Translations under genes and position numbers: made by a program
Notes under the pieces: model-generated
Told to the model about the DNA's origin: nothing
What the model saw: the letters and a program-made list of their open reading frames with translations, nothing else
Database searches by the model: none
Shown here: piece by piece, positions 1 through 8,290 of the stretch
Position numbering within the stretch: position 1 is the first letter of the stretch
Layout: each line of letters begins with the position of its first letter
Source of the DNA: Actinoplanes flavus
GTDB lineage: Bacteria; Actinomycetota; Actinomycetes; Mycobacteriales; Micromonosporaceae
NCBI RefSeq assembly: GCF_017592555.1
Contig: NZ_JAGFNS010000023.1
Coordinates: 100,148 to 164,147, forward strand
Direction of reading: 5' to 3'
Length of the DNA stretch: 64,000 nt

Positions 1-71
1 AGGGGCTCGGCGCCACCGACGAACAGATCACCGCCGCCGTCCACGACATCGCCCACCGGCTCACCCGCTGA
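1..71 (+). CDS. 3' end of an unidentified gene (partial)
   Basis: An open frame enters from the left edge and ends with TGA at 69-71. The visible 22 residues end in GLGATDEQITAAVHDIAHRL followed by TR. This looks like the closing amphipathic helix of a cytoplasmic protein, such as an aminotransferase or a small regulator. Too little is present to name a family. It is on the same strand as the epoxide hydrolase, which starts about 50 bases later. Confidence 0.5.
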   Translation, partial: GLGATDEQITAAVHDIAHRLTR

Positions 72-118
72 CCACCACCGGCGATTGAGGCCGGGAAGTG
101 ACCTGACCGGTCCCTAGC

Positions 119-1276
119 GTGACCGGCATGACCGACAGCCGACCGGGCCTGCGCCCGTTCCGTATCGACATCCCCCCGTCGCAGCTCGACGACCTGAACA
201 GCCGGCTGGCCGCCACCCGCTGGCCGCAGGATCTGCCCGGCGTCGGCTGGAGCCGCGGCGTTCCCGCCGGCTACCTGCGGCAGGTCGCCGACCACTGGCG
301 CACCGGCTACGACTGGCGCACCCACGAGGCGGCCCTCAACCGCCACCCCCAGCACCTGACCACCATCGACGACCAGAACGTGCACCTGCTGCACGTGCCC
401 TCCCCCGAGCCGCACGCCACACCCCTGCTGCTGCTGCACGGCTGGCCCGGCACGGTCGCCGACTTCCTCGACGTCATCGGGCCGCTGTCCGATCCCCGCG
501 GCCACGGCGGCGACCCCGCCGACGCCTTCCACCTGGTCATCCCGTCACTACCGGGATTCGGGTTCTCCACCCCCCTGGCCGGGCCCGGCATGAACGCGGA
601 CCGCATCGCCGGCATCCTCGCGACCCTGATGGCCCGGCTCGGCTACGACCGCTACGGCGTACACGGCTACGACTGGGGCGCGTGGATCGCCCCGAAAGTC
701 GGTGAGCAGGACCCGCACCACGTCAGCGGCGTCCACCTCACCGCGCTGGTCACCGTCCCGTCCGGAGCCGACGGGGAGATCGACGCCCTCACCGGCGCCG
801 ACCGGCAACGCTGGCAGCGCATGCTCGACTACAACGACGCCTATCTGCGGTGCAACAGCAAACGGCCGCAAACCGTCGGGTACGCCCTGACCGACTCCCC
901 CGCCGGCCAGCTCGCCTGGCTCATGGAGATCTTCAAGGAGCACACCGATCCGGTCGACGGGCTGCCGGAGGACAGCATCGACCTCGACCGCATCCTCACC
1001 GGCGTGTCGATCTACTGGCTGACCGGCACCGCCGCCTCCGCCGCCCAGATCTACTTCGAGGAGTTCTCCGCCACCAGCGCGACCGCCCACCGGCCCGGGA
1101 CCGTGCCCACCGGAGTCCTGGTGTCCGCACAGGACACCACGATCCGGCCGTGGGCCGAACGCGACCACCACATCGTGCACTGGACCGAACTCGGCACCGG
1201 CGGGCACTTCCTCGCCATGGAAACACCCGGCCCGCTGGTCGACGACATCCGCACGTTCTTCCGGAAACGACGGTAA
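119..1276 (+). CDS. Epoxide hydrolase (alpha/beta-hydrolase fold, EHN-type N-terminus)
   Basis: This is a cytosolic hydrolase expected to open epoxides through an aspartyl-ester intermediate. The N-terminal 100 residues match the epoxide-hydrolase N-terminal lid (RPFRIDIPPSQLDDL near residue 12). The oxyanion motif HGWPG is at residues 107-111. The nucleophile is Asp185 in GYDWGAW and the probable catalytic His is residue 363 in GTGGHFLA. At 385 residues it has the usual family length. It starts at GTG 119; ATG 128 is an equally plausible start because neither has a clear ribosome-binding site. A convergent gene follows, separated by a strong hairpin. The substrate cannot be read from the sequence. 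Confidence 0.9.
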   Translation: MTGMTDSRPGLRPFRIDIPPSQLDDLNSRLAATRWPQDLPGVGWSRGVPAGYLRQVADHWRTGYDWRTHEAALNRHPQHLTTIDDQNVHLLHVPSPEPHATPLLLLHGWPGTVADFLDVIGPLSDPRGHGGDPADAFHLVIPSLPGFGFSTPLAGPGMNADRIAGILATLMARLGYDRYGVHGYDWGAWIAPKVGEQDPHHVSGVHLTALVTVPSGADGEIDALTGADRQRWQRMLDYNDAYLRCNSKRPQTVGYALTDSPAGQLAWLMEIFKEHTDPVDGLPEDSIDLDRILTGVSIYWLTGTAASAAQIYFEEFSATSATAHRPGTVPTGVLVSAQDTTIRPWAERDHHIVHWTELGTGGHFLAMETPGPLVDDIRTFFRKRR

Positions 1277-1284
1277 GGCCGGCT

Positions 1285-1318
1285 GCCCGGCCCGGCGGTG
1301 TCAGCCGCCGGGCCGGGC
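1285..1318. terminator. Bidirectional hairpin terminator between convergent genes
   Basis: A perfect 14-bp inverted repeat (gcccggcccggcgg at 1285-1298 and its complement at 1305-1318) encloses a 6-base loop. It lies just after the epoxide hydrolase stop. Its loop and right arm overlap the stop codon of the convergent lipoprotein gene, so it can serve both genes. There is no U-tract, which is common in high-GC actinomycetes. Confidence 0.75.
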
Positions 1319-2107
1319 GTCCGACGGCAGCGGCGGCGCCGACGTCACGAAACGCCCCGGCGCCGGCAGATCCGCGCACCGCGCCCGCGGAAACGACGCG
1401 TCGGCCTTGCGGATCGCGGCACAGCCCGCCGCCTCCGTACGCGCCACCAGCGACCAGCCCGACCCGGTCTGCCGCAGGAAGTAGCGGCGGACCGCGGTGT
1501 TCACCTCGCAGCCCGGCCGTACCTCGGCGCCGCACGCGGCCGGATCGTCCGGAACGGTCATGACCAGCCAACGGCTGTCACACGACTCGACGGTGCCCGC
1601 GGAATGACGCGACACGTCCAGGCCGCGCACCGCCGCCCGCGTCCACGTCGCGTCGCAGTGATCGGCCGGCGGGTTGCAGCCGAGCTCGGCATCGCAACGC
1701 GTGTACACGCCGCCGCGCAGGCTCCACGGCTGCTGGTTGACCGTCACGATCCGGCCGGCGAACGGGGCCGCCGACGTCACCGTCACCGTCACCGGGGTGC
1801 TGCCGGGACACGCGCCGTGCACCGACGACAGCCTCGACTCCTCGGTCACGGACACGAAGACCGTTCCGTTCTCCTCCTGCGTGTCGGCCACCCGCACGTT
1901 TCGGGAACACCCGTCCGGCCCGGCCAGCGCCGCCACCCGCACCGTCACCGTCCGGTCACCGGGGCCCGCGCTCACCCCGGTCACCGTCGCCGCATGAGTG
2001 CTCCACTGCGCGGGCGTGGCCGACGGCTCCTGCCCGGGACCGGCCCCCGGCCGGGCGCAACCGGCGACCACGGCAAGCAGACAGAGACCGACGACGATAC
2101 GACGCAT
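1301..2107 (-). CDS. Putative secreted lipoprotein of unknown function
   Basis: The protein is about 268 residues. It begins MRRIVVGLCLLAVVAGC, an n-region, hydrophobic core and lipobox (VAGC), so it should be lipid-anchored outside the membrane. The mature part is rich in cysteine (eleven or more after the lipobox), suggesting a disulfide-stabilised extracellular domain. No family is recognised. The start at ATG 2107 (alternative ATG 2116) puts the lipobox at the N-terminus. The longer open frame upstream would overlap the next gene and is rejected. The stop lies inside the bidirectional terminator. Confidence 0.7.
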   Translation of the reverse strand: MRRIVVGLCLLAVVAGCARPGAGPGQEPSATPAQWSTHAATVTGVSAGPGDRTVTVRVAALAGPDGCSRNVRVADTQEENGTVFVSVTEESRLSSVHGACPGSTPVTVTVTSAAPFAGRIVTVNQQPWSLRGGVYTRCDAELGCNPPADHCDATWTRAAVRGLDVSRHSAGTVESCDSRWLVMTVPDDPAACGAEVRPGCEVNTAVRRYFLRQTGSGWSLVARTEAAGCAAIRKADASFPRARCADLPAPGRFVTSAPPLPSDARPGG

Positions 2108-2205
2108 GACCGGCATTCTGCCCGACCCGCGCACACCCGGCGCGCGTACCCGTACCCGAAGGAAAACGGACGGCCGTGACCCGGACCGCTCAGGGTGGGA
2201 ACCGG

Positions 2206-2775
2206 CTAACCGGCCCGCCACGACGGGTCACGGCCGGTCAACGCCAGCAACTGCCCGAACCGGTCCGCCTCCGCACCGACGCTCACCGCCGGCCCGAACG
2301 CACCCATCTGCCGGCCCATCTCCCCCATCGAATCCAGGAACTCCGCCGTCGGCGGCAACAACGCCGGATCCACCTCGTAGGGCTGCCCCGTGGCATGCGC
2401 CAGATCCCAGCCGTGCACCACCAGGTCCACCACCATCATCAAACCGAGCGTCCGCTGCGGCAGACCCATGCCCGGCGACACCCCGTCCAGCACCCGCGGA
2501 TCCGACCACGCCGCCACCATCGCGCCGGCCTCGACCGCGAAATCGTCACGCCACCGGCCGGTCACACTGTCCGGAGTGACACTCCAGTCGACCTCCGCCC
2601 GCGCCGCCACCAGCTGAAAGTTACGGACCACCTGAAACAGATGATTCAGCAGGTCACGAACCTTGAACTCGGCACACGGCGTGGCATGCCCGAGCTGCTC
2701 GTCACGCACCCCCGCCACCAGGGCCGAAACCACCGGCACGGCACGCCCCAGCAGATCACTGATCTCGGTAGACAT
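2206..2775 (-). CDS. TIGR03086 family / DinB-like metal-binding protein
   Basis: This 189-residue protein belongs to the maleylpyruvate-isomerase-like (DinB four-helix) group. The family is thought to bind a divalent metal and often uses mycothiol in actinobacteria. The expected metal ligands are visible: His45 in LLNHLF and the VVHGWDLAHATG block, with His121 and His127 near Asp124. Length and N-terminus (MSTEISDLLGRAVPV) fit family members. The reaction of this member is unknown. It is on the same strand as the Sufu/mycosin pair upstream, with a 66-base gap, so it may be cotranscribed. Confidence 0.8.
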   Translation of the reverse strand: MSTEISDLLGRAVPVVSALVAGVRDEQLGHATPCAEFKVRDLLNHLFQVVRNFQLVAARAEVDWSVTPDSVTGRWRDDFAVEAGAMVAAWSDPRVLDGVSPGMGLPQRTLGLMMVVDLVVHGWDLAHATGQPYEVDPALLPPTAEFLDSMGEMGRQMGAFGPAVSVGAEADRFGQLLALTGRDPSWRAG

Positions 2776-2841
2776 CCACCCAGCCTAGAAACCCCGGCCG
2801 CCCGCAGCCAGCACCCGGCGCCACCCGGACGGGTGAACGCC

Positions 2842-3333
2842 TCACGCCCGGCCCGGGTCGGTGACCATCAACGGATCCTCGGCGACCTCCACCCGCCCGT
2901 CAGCCTCGTCCGCCGTCACCCCCACCAACTGCAGGAACCGGCCACCCAACTGCGGATCCTCGGCCAGAATCAGCACCGTCAACCCGGTGTCCGGGCCGTC
3001 GGTGTGCGGAAAACCCGTCACCGGACCACCCCAGTTGATCCACTGACCGTCCTCCACCGGACCGTCCAGCGACGCCACATACGCCGCCACCCGATCCAGC
3101 AACACGAACGGCCACTGTGGCGGCTGCACCTCCTGCGCACCGCGGGCCACCCGCAACGTCAACTCGAAACCCCAGCGCTCACCCAGCCCGTAGGAGACCA
3201 GATGCCAATGCCCGGCCGCCGGATACGCCGACGCCGCCCGCAACCGGCAACCCTCCACCGGATACGTCACATGCCACGGCTGCACCTCCGGATACAGCCC
3301 GCCCAACGCCTCGGTGACCGCGTCCCACATCAT
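2842..3333 (-). CDS. Suppressor-of-fused (Sufu) domain protein
   Basis: This 163-residue protein is recognisable as a bacterial Sufu-domain protein. The features are YGLGERWGFELTLRV near the middle, then WPFVLLDRVAAYV, the GGPVTG segment and the closing LQLVGVTADE strand. Bacterial members are single-domain proteins of unknown role, often found near polymorphic toxins or secretion genes as possible immunity or scaffold proteins. Its ATG overlaps the stop of the mycosin gene by 4 bases (ATGA), so the two are translationally coupled. Confidence 0.8.
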   Translation of the reverse strand: MMWDAVTEALGGLYPEVQPWHVTYPVEGCRLRAASAYPAAGHWHLVSYGLGERWGFELTLRVARGAQEVQPPQWPFVLLDRVAAYVASLDGPVEDGQWINWGGPVTGFPHTDGPDTGLTVLILAEDPQLGGRFLQLVGVTADEADGRVEVAEDPLMVTDPGRA

Positions 3334-4508
3334 CCCGGCATTCGATCATGACCGGCCCGCCAACCGCGACGCCGACCCCGGCCCACCACCACCGCGACCA
3401 CACCCGCCAGCACCGCCAACCCGGCGCCACCAGCCGCGAACCAGCCCGCCCGCACCCACTCCGACGCATCCGACACCCGCCGCGGCGCCGCATGCGACAC
3501 CGGCGCCGCGGCCACCACCGGACCCGCCTCCTCCGTCAACGCCCGATACGGATTCAGCAGCCCGTACCCGTACTCGTCACTGCGCGCACCACCCGGCGCC
3601 GGATCCACCGACCGCAACAACCGCCGGGTTATCTGCTCCGCACTCTCCCGCGGAAAACGCTGCTTCAGCAGCGCCACCGTCGCCGTCACGAACGGCGCCG
3701 CGAAACTCGTCCCCTGCACCACCTGATGACCGGCCACCGGCGACGCCACCGTCACCCGATCCCCGAACGCCACCACATCCACATGCGCACCGACCTGCGA
3801 ATACGACGCCCGCAACCCGTCCGCGCCGACCGCGCCGACCCCGATCACCCCCGGAAACGCCGCCGGATACACCACCCCCGCCTCCGGGCCGTCGTTACCG
3901 GCCGCCGCCACCACGATCACCCCGGCCGCCACCGCATCCGCGATCGCCAACCGCACCGCCGTGCTCTCCTGCGGCATCACCAGCGAAATGTTGATCACCT
4001 GGGCGCGGCCCGGACCCGCCGCCCACCGGATTCCCTCCGCGAACGTCTGCGCACTCCCACCCGAACTCGTCGCGGCCGTCTCGTCGATGTCCTGCTGCTC
4101 ACTGACCCGCACCGGCACGATCGTCGCCCCCGGCGCCAAACCCTGCACCCCACTACCCGCATCCGCGCCCGCCGCGATGATCCCCGCCACCCCGGTGCCG
4201 TGCCCCACACAGTCGCGCCGGCCCGCGAACTCGTTACGCAGAAAATCCCGGCCCGCCGCCACATGACCCCTGAGCTGCGGATGCCGTACGTCGACCCCGG
4301 AATCCACCACCGCCACCCGCACCCCGGCCCCGGTCGCCAACCCCGCCAACCGCGCCGGCGCGTACGCCTTCAACTCCGCCGGCACCGCCGACACCACCGG
4401 CTTCGCACCCAGGCACGGCGCCGCCCACGCCCGCTGCGGAACCGGCACCGCCACCACCGCCACCAGCCCGGCCACCACCGCCACCAGCCACCGCACCACC
4501 ACACACAC
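3330..4508 (-). CDS. Type VII secretion-associated serine protease, mycosin-like (S8)
   Basis: This is a membrane-anchored subtilisin-type protease. It has an N-terminal signal peptide (hydrophobic residues 5-28, AWA cleavage site), then a peptidase S8 domain with the catalytic triad Asp69 (VVDSGVD), His103 (GHGTGVAG) and Ser268 (GTSFAAPF). The oxyanion Asn205 is in AAAGNDG. A single transmembrane segment near residues 357-378 is followed by a basic tail, which is mycosin architecture (392 aa). Mycosins normally sit in ESX/type VII loci; no EsxAB, EccB-E or PE/PPE gene is visible here, so this copy is an orphan. The GTG start at 4508 gives the signal peptide. It is divergent from the cbt operon. 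Confidence 0.88.
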   Translation of the reverse strand: MCVVVRWLVAVVAGLVAVVAVPVPQRAWAAPCLGAKPVVSAVPAELKAYAPARLAGLATGAGVRVAVVDSGVDVRHPQLRGHVAAGRDFLRNEFAGRRDCVGHGTGVAGIIAAGADAGSGVQGLAPGATIVPVRVSEQQDIDETAATSSGGSAQTFAEGIRWAAGPGRAQVINISLVMPQESTAVRLAIADAVAAGVIVVAAAGNDGPEAGVVYPAAFPGVIGVGAVGADGLRASYSQVGAHVDVVAFGDRVTVASPVAGHQVVQGTSFAAPFVTATVALLKQRFPRESAEQITRRLLRSVDPAPGGARSDEYGYGLLNPYRALTEEAGPVVAAAPVSHAAPRRVSDASEWVRAGWFAAGGAGLAVLAGVVAVVVGRGRRRGWRAGHDRMPG

Positions 4509-4570
4509 CCCCGACCCCGTAGACCGGCGTGGATGCTACCGGCCGCCGGTTGTGCCGAGCCCACCCCGGC

Positions 4571-4720
4571 CGATAGGTTGAAAACCCAATCTGCGGTGCG
4601 CTGAGGGAAATCCGGTGAAAATCCGGTGCGGTCGCGCCACTGTGAACCAGCCCCCCGGGGCCGGTGAGTCAGGACGCTCACGCGCCGCAGGCCCCATCGA
4701 TCGGGACGCGTCATCCCGTA
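4571..4720 (+). promoter_or_regulatory. Cobalamin (adenosylcobalamin) riboswitch
   Basis: The leader upstream of cbtB carries the cobalamin-riboswitch signature. A GGGAA-NN-CCGGTGAAAATCCGG element (4604-4625) is followed by the B12-box-like GCGCCACTGTGA (about 4634-4645) and the GAGTCAGGAC element near 4666. The downstream hairpin cggga/tcccg (4702-4718) abuts the AGGAGG ribosome-binding site of cbtB. This suggests translational control: with B12 bound, the kissing-loop hairpin would hide the RBS. The boundaries are approximate. Confidence 0.9.
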
Positions 4721-4736
4721 GGAGGTTGATCCCGCC

Positions 4737-4931
4737 ATGCCCAAGGCACAAGCGCTCACCACCCCCACCATCTCCACCCGCCTGCTGGCCACCGCCGCCG
4801 GCGTCACCGGCATCATGCTGCTGCTGGCCTACCTCGTCGCCTTCGACCAGGGCGCCCTCTCCCAATCCGGCACGTACCTGCACGAACTCATGCACGACGG
4901 CCGCCACCTGCTCGGTGTTCCGTGCCACTGA
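4737..4931 (+). CDS. cbtB: CbtB, small subunit of B12-regulated cobalt transporter
   Basis: This 64-residue membrane protein has one transmembrane helix (about residues 16-36) and the conserved C-terminal His-rich tail HELMHDGRHLLGVPCH. The tail matches the CbtB family and is believed to bind cobalt ions for uptake with CbtA. It starts at ATG 4737 behind a strong AGGAGG site directly under the cobalamin riboswitch, so expression should fall when B12 is plentiful. Its last 10 bases overlap cbtA. Confidence 0.92.
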   Translation: MPKAQALTTPTISTRLLATAAGVTGIMLLLAYLVAFDQGALSQSGTYLHELMHDGRHLLGVPCH

Positions 4932-5644
4932 CCCCCAGCTACCCGCAACTGCTGCTCAGGGGCCTACTCGCCGGACTCGTCGCCGGACTGCTCGCCGGAA
5001 CGTTCGCCCACCTCGCCGGCGAACCGCACATCAACGCGGCCATCGCCATCGAAGAAGCCGGCGCACCCGCCGGCGACGCGATCGTCTCCCGCGACGTCCA
5101 GTCCGGGCCCGGCCTGTTCCTGGCCACCGGCCTCTACGGCGTGGCACTCGGCGGCATCCTCGCCACCGCCTACACCGTCCTGCGCCGCCGCCTGCACACC
5201 GGCAGCGACACCACCGCCGCCCTCAGCCTCGCCGCAGCGGCCCTCACCGGCATCGTCCTGGTGCCCTACCTCAAATACCCACCCAACCCACCGGCCGTCG
5301 GCGACCCCGCCACCATCGACCAGCGCACCGCCGCCTACCTCGCCGCGGTCGCCCTCGGCCTGGTCGCCGTCTGGGCCGCCGCCCTCGCCGCCCGCACCCA
5401 AACCCACCCCTGGGCCCGCGCCACCGCCGCCGCGGCCGCCTTCCTGGTAGTCGTCACCATCGCCTACACCCTCCTGCCCACCTTCCACGAGGTGCCCGAC
5501 GACTTCCCCGCCACCCTGCTGTGGGACTTCCGCATCTCCTCACTCGGCACCCAGACCATCCTCTGGACCGCCCTCGGACTCGGATTCGCAGGCCTGCTCG
5601 CCCGCCTCACCCACCGCACCGAAACCCCCGCCACTGTTCCGTGA
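4922..5644 (+). CDS. cbtA: CbtA, membrane subunit of B12-regulated cobalt transporter
   Basis: This 240-residue integral membrane protein has about five or six hydrophobic segments. It begins with a Gly/Leu/Ala-rich helix (LLRGLLAGLVAGLLAGTFA) followed by the conserved GEPHINAAIAIEE motif, typical of CbtA. Together with CbtB it is predicted to import Co2+ for corrin synthesis. The GTG start at 4922 overlaps the cbtB 3' end and the GTGA at its end overlaps the next gene, so the operon is tightly coupled. Assignment rests on family motifs and the riboswitch context. Confidence 0.92.
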   Translation: MPLTPSYPQLLLRGLLAGLVAGLLAGTFAHLAGEPHINAAIAIEEAGAPAGDAIVSRDVQSGPGLFLATGLYGVALGGILATAYTVLRRRLHTGSDTTAALSLAAAALTGIVLVPYLKYPPNPPAVGDPATIDQRTAAYLAAVALGLVAVWAAALAARTQTHPWARATAAAAAFLVVVTIAYTLLPTFHEVPDDFPATLLWDFRISSLGTQTILWTALGLGFAGLLARLTHRTETPATVP

Positions 5645-6183
5645 CCGGGCTACGGCTCATCGCCGCCGGACACACCCGCGCCCTGCGCCGGGCCGTGTTC
5701 GGCGGCGACGACCACCTCGACGAAGCCGGCCGCAACACCGCCCGCACCCTGCGCATCCCCACCCGCGGCCCCTGGCTCACCGCCCCCTCCCACGCCGCCC
5801 GCGAAACCGCGACACTCCTCGGCGCCACCCCCACCATCGACCCGGCACTCGCCGACCCCGACCACGGCACCTGGACCGGCCACACCCTCGACCAGATCAA
5901 CCCCACCGACCTGCACACCTGGCTCACCGACCCCGACGCGGCACCCCACGGCGGCGAATCCCACACCCAACTCCTCGCCCGCGCCACCACCTGGCTCCAC
6001 CACCAGCGACAACCCTCCCTCACCGCCGTCGCCCATCACCTCGTCGTCCGCGCCCTCCTGACCGCCGCCCTCGACCTGCCCGCCACCGCCATCCGCCGCC
6101 TCGACGTCGCCCCACTCGCCGTCACCCGCCTCACCCGCCACCCCGACGGCTGGCACCTGCACCTGCCACAATCCGCACCATGA
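5641..6183 (+). CDS. Histidine-phosphatase-superfamily protein with altered RHG motif
   Basis: This 180-residue protein follows cbtA with a GTGA overlap, the position where many actinomycetes carry a phosphoglycerate-mutase-like gene. The fold signals are an N-terminal strand, HLDEAGRNTARTL, the DHGTWTGHTLDQI block and the second histidine in VAHHLVVRALLTAA. The usual RHG(E/A)T start is replaced by LIAAGHT, so the Arg and catalytic His that open the active site are missing at their normal positions; His11 is two residues away. It may be catalytically inactive or use a shifted His. A role as an alpha-ribazole-phosphate phosphatase is possible but unproven. Confidence 0.7.
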   Translation: MTGLRLIAAGHTRALRRAVFGGDDHLDEAGRNTARTLRIPTRGPWLTAPSHAARETATLLGATPTIDPALADPDHGTWTGHTLDQINPTDLHTWLTDPDAAPHGGESHTQLLARATTWLHHQRQPSLTAVAHHLVVRALLTAALDLPATAIRRLDVAPLAVTRLTRHPDGWHLHLPQSAP

Positions 6184-6641
6184 CCCTGCGCATCACCATC
6201 GACGACCTCACCGGCCCCGACATCGCCGCCCTCCTGCAACAACACGTCGACGACATGCGCGCCATCAGCCCACCCGACAGCAAACACGCCCTCGACCTCA
6301 ACGGCCTGCGCCAACCCGACATCACCCTCTGGACCGCCCACGACGACCACCAACTCGTCGGCTGCGCCGCCCTCAAACACCTCGACCCCACCACCGCCGA
6401 AATCAAATCCATGCGCACCGCCACCACCGCCCAACGCCGCGGCGTCGCCACCACCCTCCTGCACCACCTCATCACCCAAGCCCGCCACCGCCACTACACC
6501 GACCTCTACCTGGAAACCGGCACCGCCGACTACTTCGCCCCCGCCCGCGCCCTCTACCAGCGCTTCGGCTTCCACACCTGCCCACCCTTCGCCGACTACC
6601 AGCCCGACCCCCACAGCACCCACATGCACCTCACCCTCTGA
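6180..6641 (+). CDS. GNAT family N-acetyltransferase
   Basis: This 153-residue acetyltransferase has the GNAT motif A acetyl-CoA loop AQRRGVATTLLHHL (residues 80-93) preceded by the beta-strand MRTATTA. The C-terminal motif B is ALYQRFGFHTCPPF. The N-terminus reads MTLRITIDDLTGPDI. It is the last gene of the riboswitch operon, with an ATGA overlap, so it is probably cotranscribed with cbtBA. The acceptor substrate is unknown; similar YhbS/ElaA-type members acetylate small molecules or proteins. Confidence 0.85.
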   Translation: MTLRITIDDLTGPDIAALLQQHVDDMRAISPPDSKHALDLNGLRQPDITLWTAHDDHQLVGCAALKHLDPTTAEIKSMRTATTAQRRGVATTLLHHLITQARHRHYTDLYLETGTADYFAPARALYQRFGFHTCPPFADYQPDPHSTHMHLTL

Positions 6642-7015
6642 ACCCTTTCCGGTACGCACCACCCCGCCCCCGCCGAACCACACCTCCCGCAGCACCACGC
6701 GACCACGCTGCCCACGCACGCCCGCGACGCACCATCCGGGCTTTGCGCCCCCGGTCACCCTCACCCCCCACCCCGGGCGAGAACACCGCAACAACGGTGT
6801 GAACCATCGACGAACACGACCGCCTGAGCTGAATGCCTGTCCCTCTACCTCCACCAGGGCGGGTTTCATCGAATGCAGAACCCGCATCGGCGGGCGACCC
6901 AATTCGGCGACGAAGGCGGCGGAGCTGATTACGTCCGCCAGAACGGGGTTCTGTCTCGCGAAGTGTGATCGAAGCTTGCTGATGAATCGTTGGGTCACTG
7001 TGCGATGCATCGATC
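6642..7015. other. Intergenic stretch without a supported gene
   Basis: No frame here has protein-like composition together with a start and ribosome-binding site. Base composition drops towards more A/T from about 6780 onward compared with the cbt operon, and the stretch leads into a truncated transposase. It is probably decayed mobile-element sequence. No intact terminal repeat could be identified. Confidence 0.5.
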
Positions 7016-7909
7016 CAGCAGGTCCTGCCCCATCTTGACGGCCTCCGCATCGAGAAGGTGGAACGGTCGAACGCCGGCTTGCAGCTGTGGGCCAGCGTCC
7101 GCGACCGCACGGCGGTTTGTCCGACCTGCGGCACTGCGACAGGGCGGGTGCACGGCCGCTACCTGCGCCAGTTGACGGACACCCCAGTCGCCGGGCAGCC
7201 GGCCCGGATTCTGCTGCGGGTCCGCCGCTTCATCTGCGCAAACACCTCCTGCGTGGTCCGGACGTTCGTCGAGCAGGTCGACGGGTTGACCCGGCGGCGG
7301 TTGCGCAGCACCGACGGGCTGCGGCAGATGCTGACCGCGATCGGCCTGGCCCTTGCCGGCCGGGCCGGAACACGTCTTGCCGCCGTGCTGGGCGTGCTTA
7401 CCAGCCGCAGCAGCCTGCTCCGGCTGGTACGAGCCCTGCCGGACCCGCCGCAGCGTCCCGTGGCGGTGCTGGGGGTCGACGACTTCGCGATCAGACGAGG
7501 CCACCACTACGGCACCGTGCTGATCGACTGCGAGACCGGGCAGGTCATCGACTTGCTCGTCGGCCGCGATGCCGCACCGCTGGCCGGCTGGCTCGCCGCG
7601 CACGCGACACCGCAGGTGATCTGCCGAGACCGGGCCAGCGCCTACGCCGAAGCCGCCCGCGCCAGTGCACCCGACGCTGTGCAGGTCGCTGACCGGTTCC
7701 ATCTGTGGGCGAACCTGGCCACTGCGGTGGAACGCTGCGTCGCCCGGCACAAGGCCTGCCTGCAGGAACCCGCCGCCGTGCAGGCCGTGCACCAGCCGGA
7801 GGCGGTCACTGAGACGCCGGAGCCGGCTGGGGCGATGGCGCAACGCCGCCGCGAGCACCACAAGCTGGTCCACGATCAGTGGGCGCTGCGACGGGCCCGA
7901 CGCGGCTGA
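7016..7909 (+). pseudogene. Truncated ISL3-family transposase
   Basis: The translation begins with family-like sequence (QQVLPHLDGLRIEKV) but no in-frame ATG/GTG/TTG lies before GTG 7058, so the normal start is lost. Next come the zf-ISL3 zinc ribbon (CPTCGTATGRVH, later FICANTSC), a helix-turn-helix, and the start of the DDE domain with GVDDFAIRRG and CRDRASAYAEA holding the first two acidic residues. The frame stops at 7909, right after REHHKLVHDQWALRRARRG. Full ISL3 transposases run well beyond this and carry the last catalytic Glu, which is missing. This is a dead copy truncated at both ends. Confidence 0.85.
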
Positions 7910-8290
7910 CGCGCGCCCCACCGGTCCGCAGGCCGAACGGGCAGGTCGCGGCCCTGCAGGGCGTCCGTGCGACTCACTGCCCGGCCGTCGATAGATCGGT
8001 ATGCGTGTGAATATGCGTGGCGGAACCGTCGTGTCCGGGATTGCCTCTGTACCGCAGGCGCGGCCGGTCCGTTCCTTGTTTCAGGTTTTTGCCAGGTGAT
8101 CGTCGCGGGTCGCTAGCGTGTCTTGTTGAGTGCACGGCGATAGATGCCAGGCACCACAGATTCTTTTCGGCGTGCAGCTCTCCTGGGCCGAGACCTCGGA
8201 GGCGGCGCCATATTTCATGTGGTTGCGCGGCCCGCTGGACGTGGTCCGAGTTGGGCTGTGGCCTGACTCGCGAAAAATGGGTGCTTCACG
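7910..8290. other. Leader/intergenic region before the secreted metzincin gene
   Basis: No coding frame is supported. The last 25 bases (cgcgaaaaatgggtgcttcacg before ATG 8291) resemble the sequence just before the paralogue start at 20271 (caccgaaagtgggctttcgt). This implies a shared short 5' element, although neither has a classical ribosome-binding site. The rest of the two leaders has only patchy similarity. Confidence 0.4.

Noticed and set aside
6036..7010. A 324-codon minus-strand frame across the GNAT gene and the intergenic region
   Set aside because: It lies antisense to the GNAT and phosphatase-like genes, is Gly/Val-rich, and has no domain. Only its first 60 residues lie outside real genes and they resemble nothing known.
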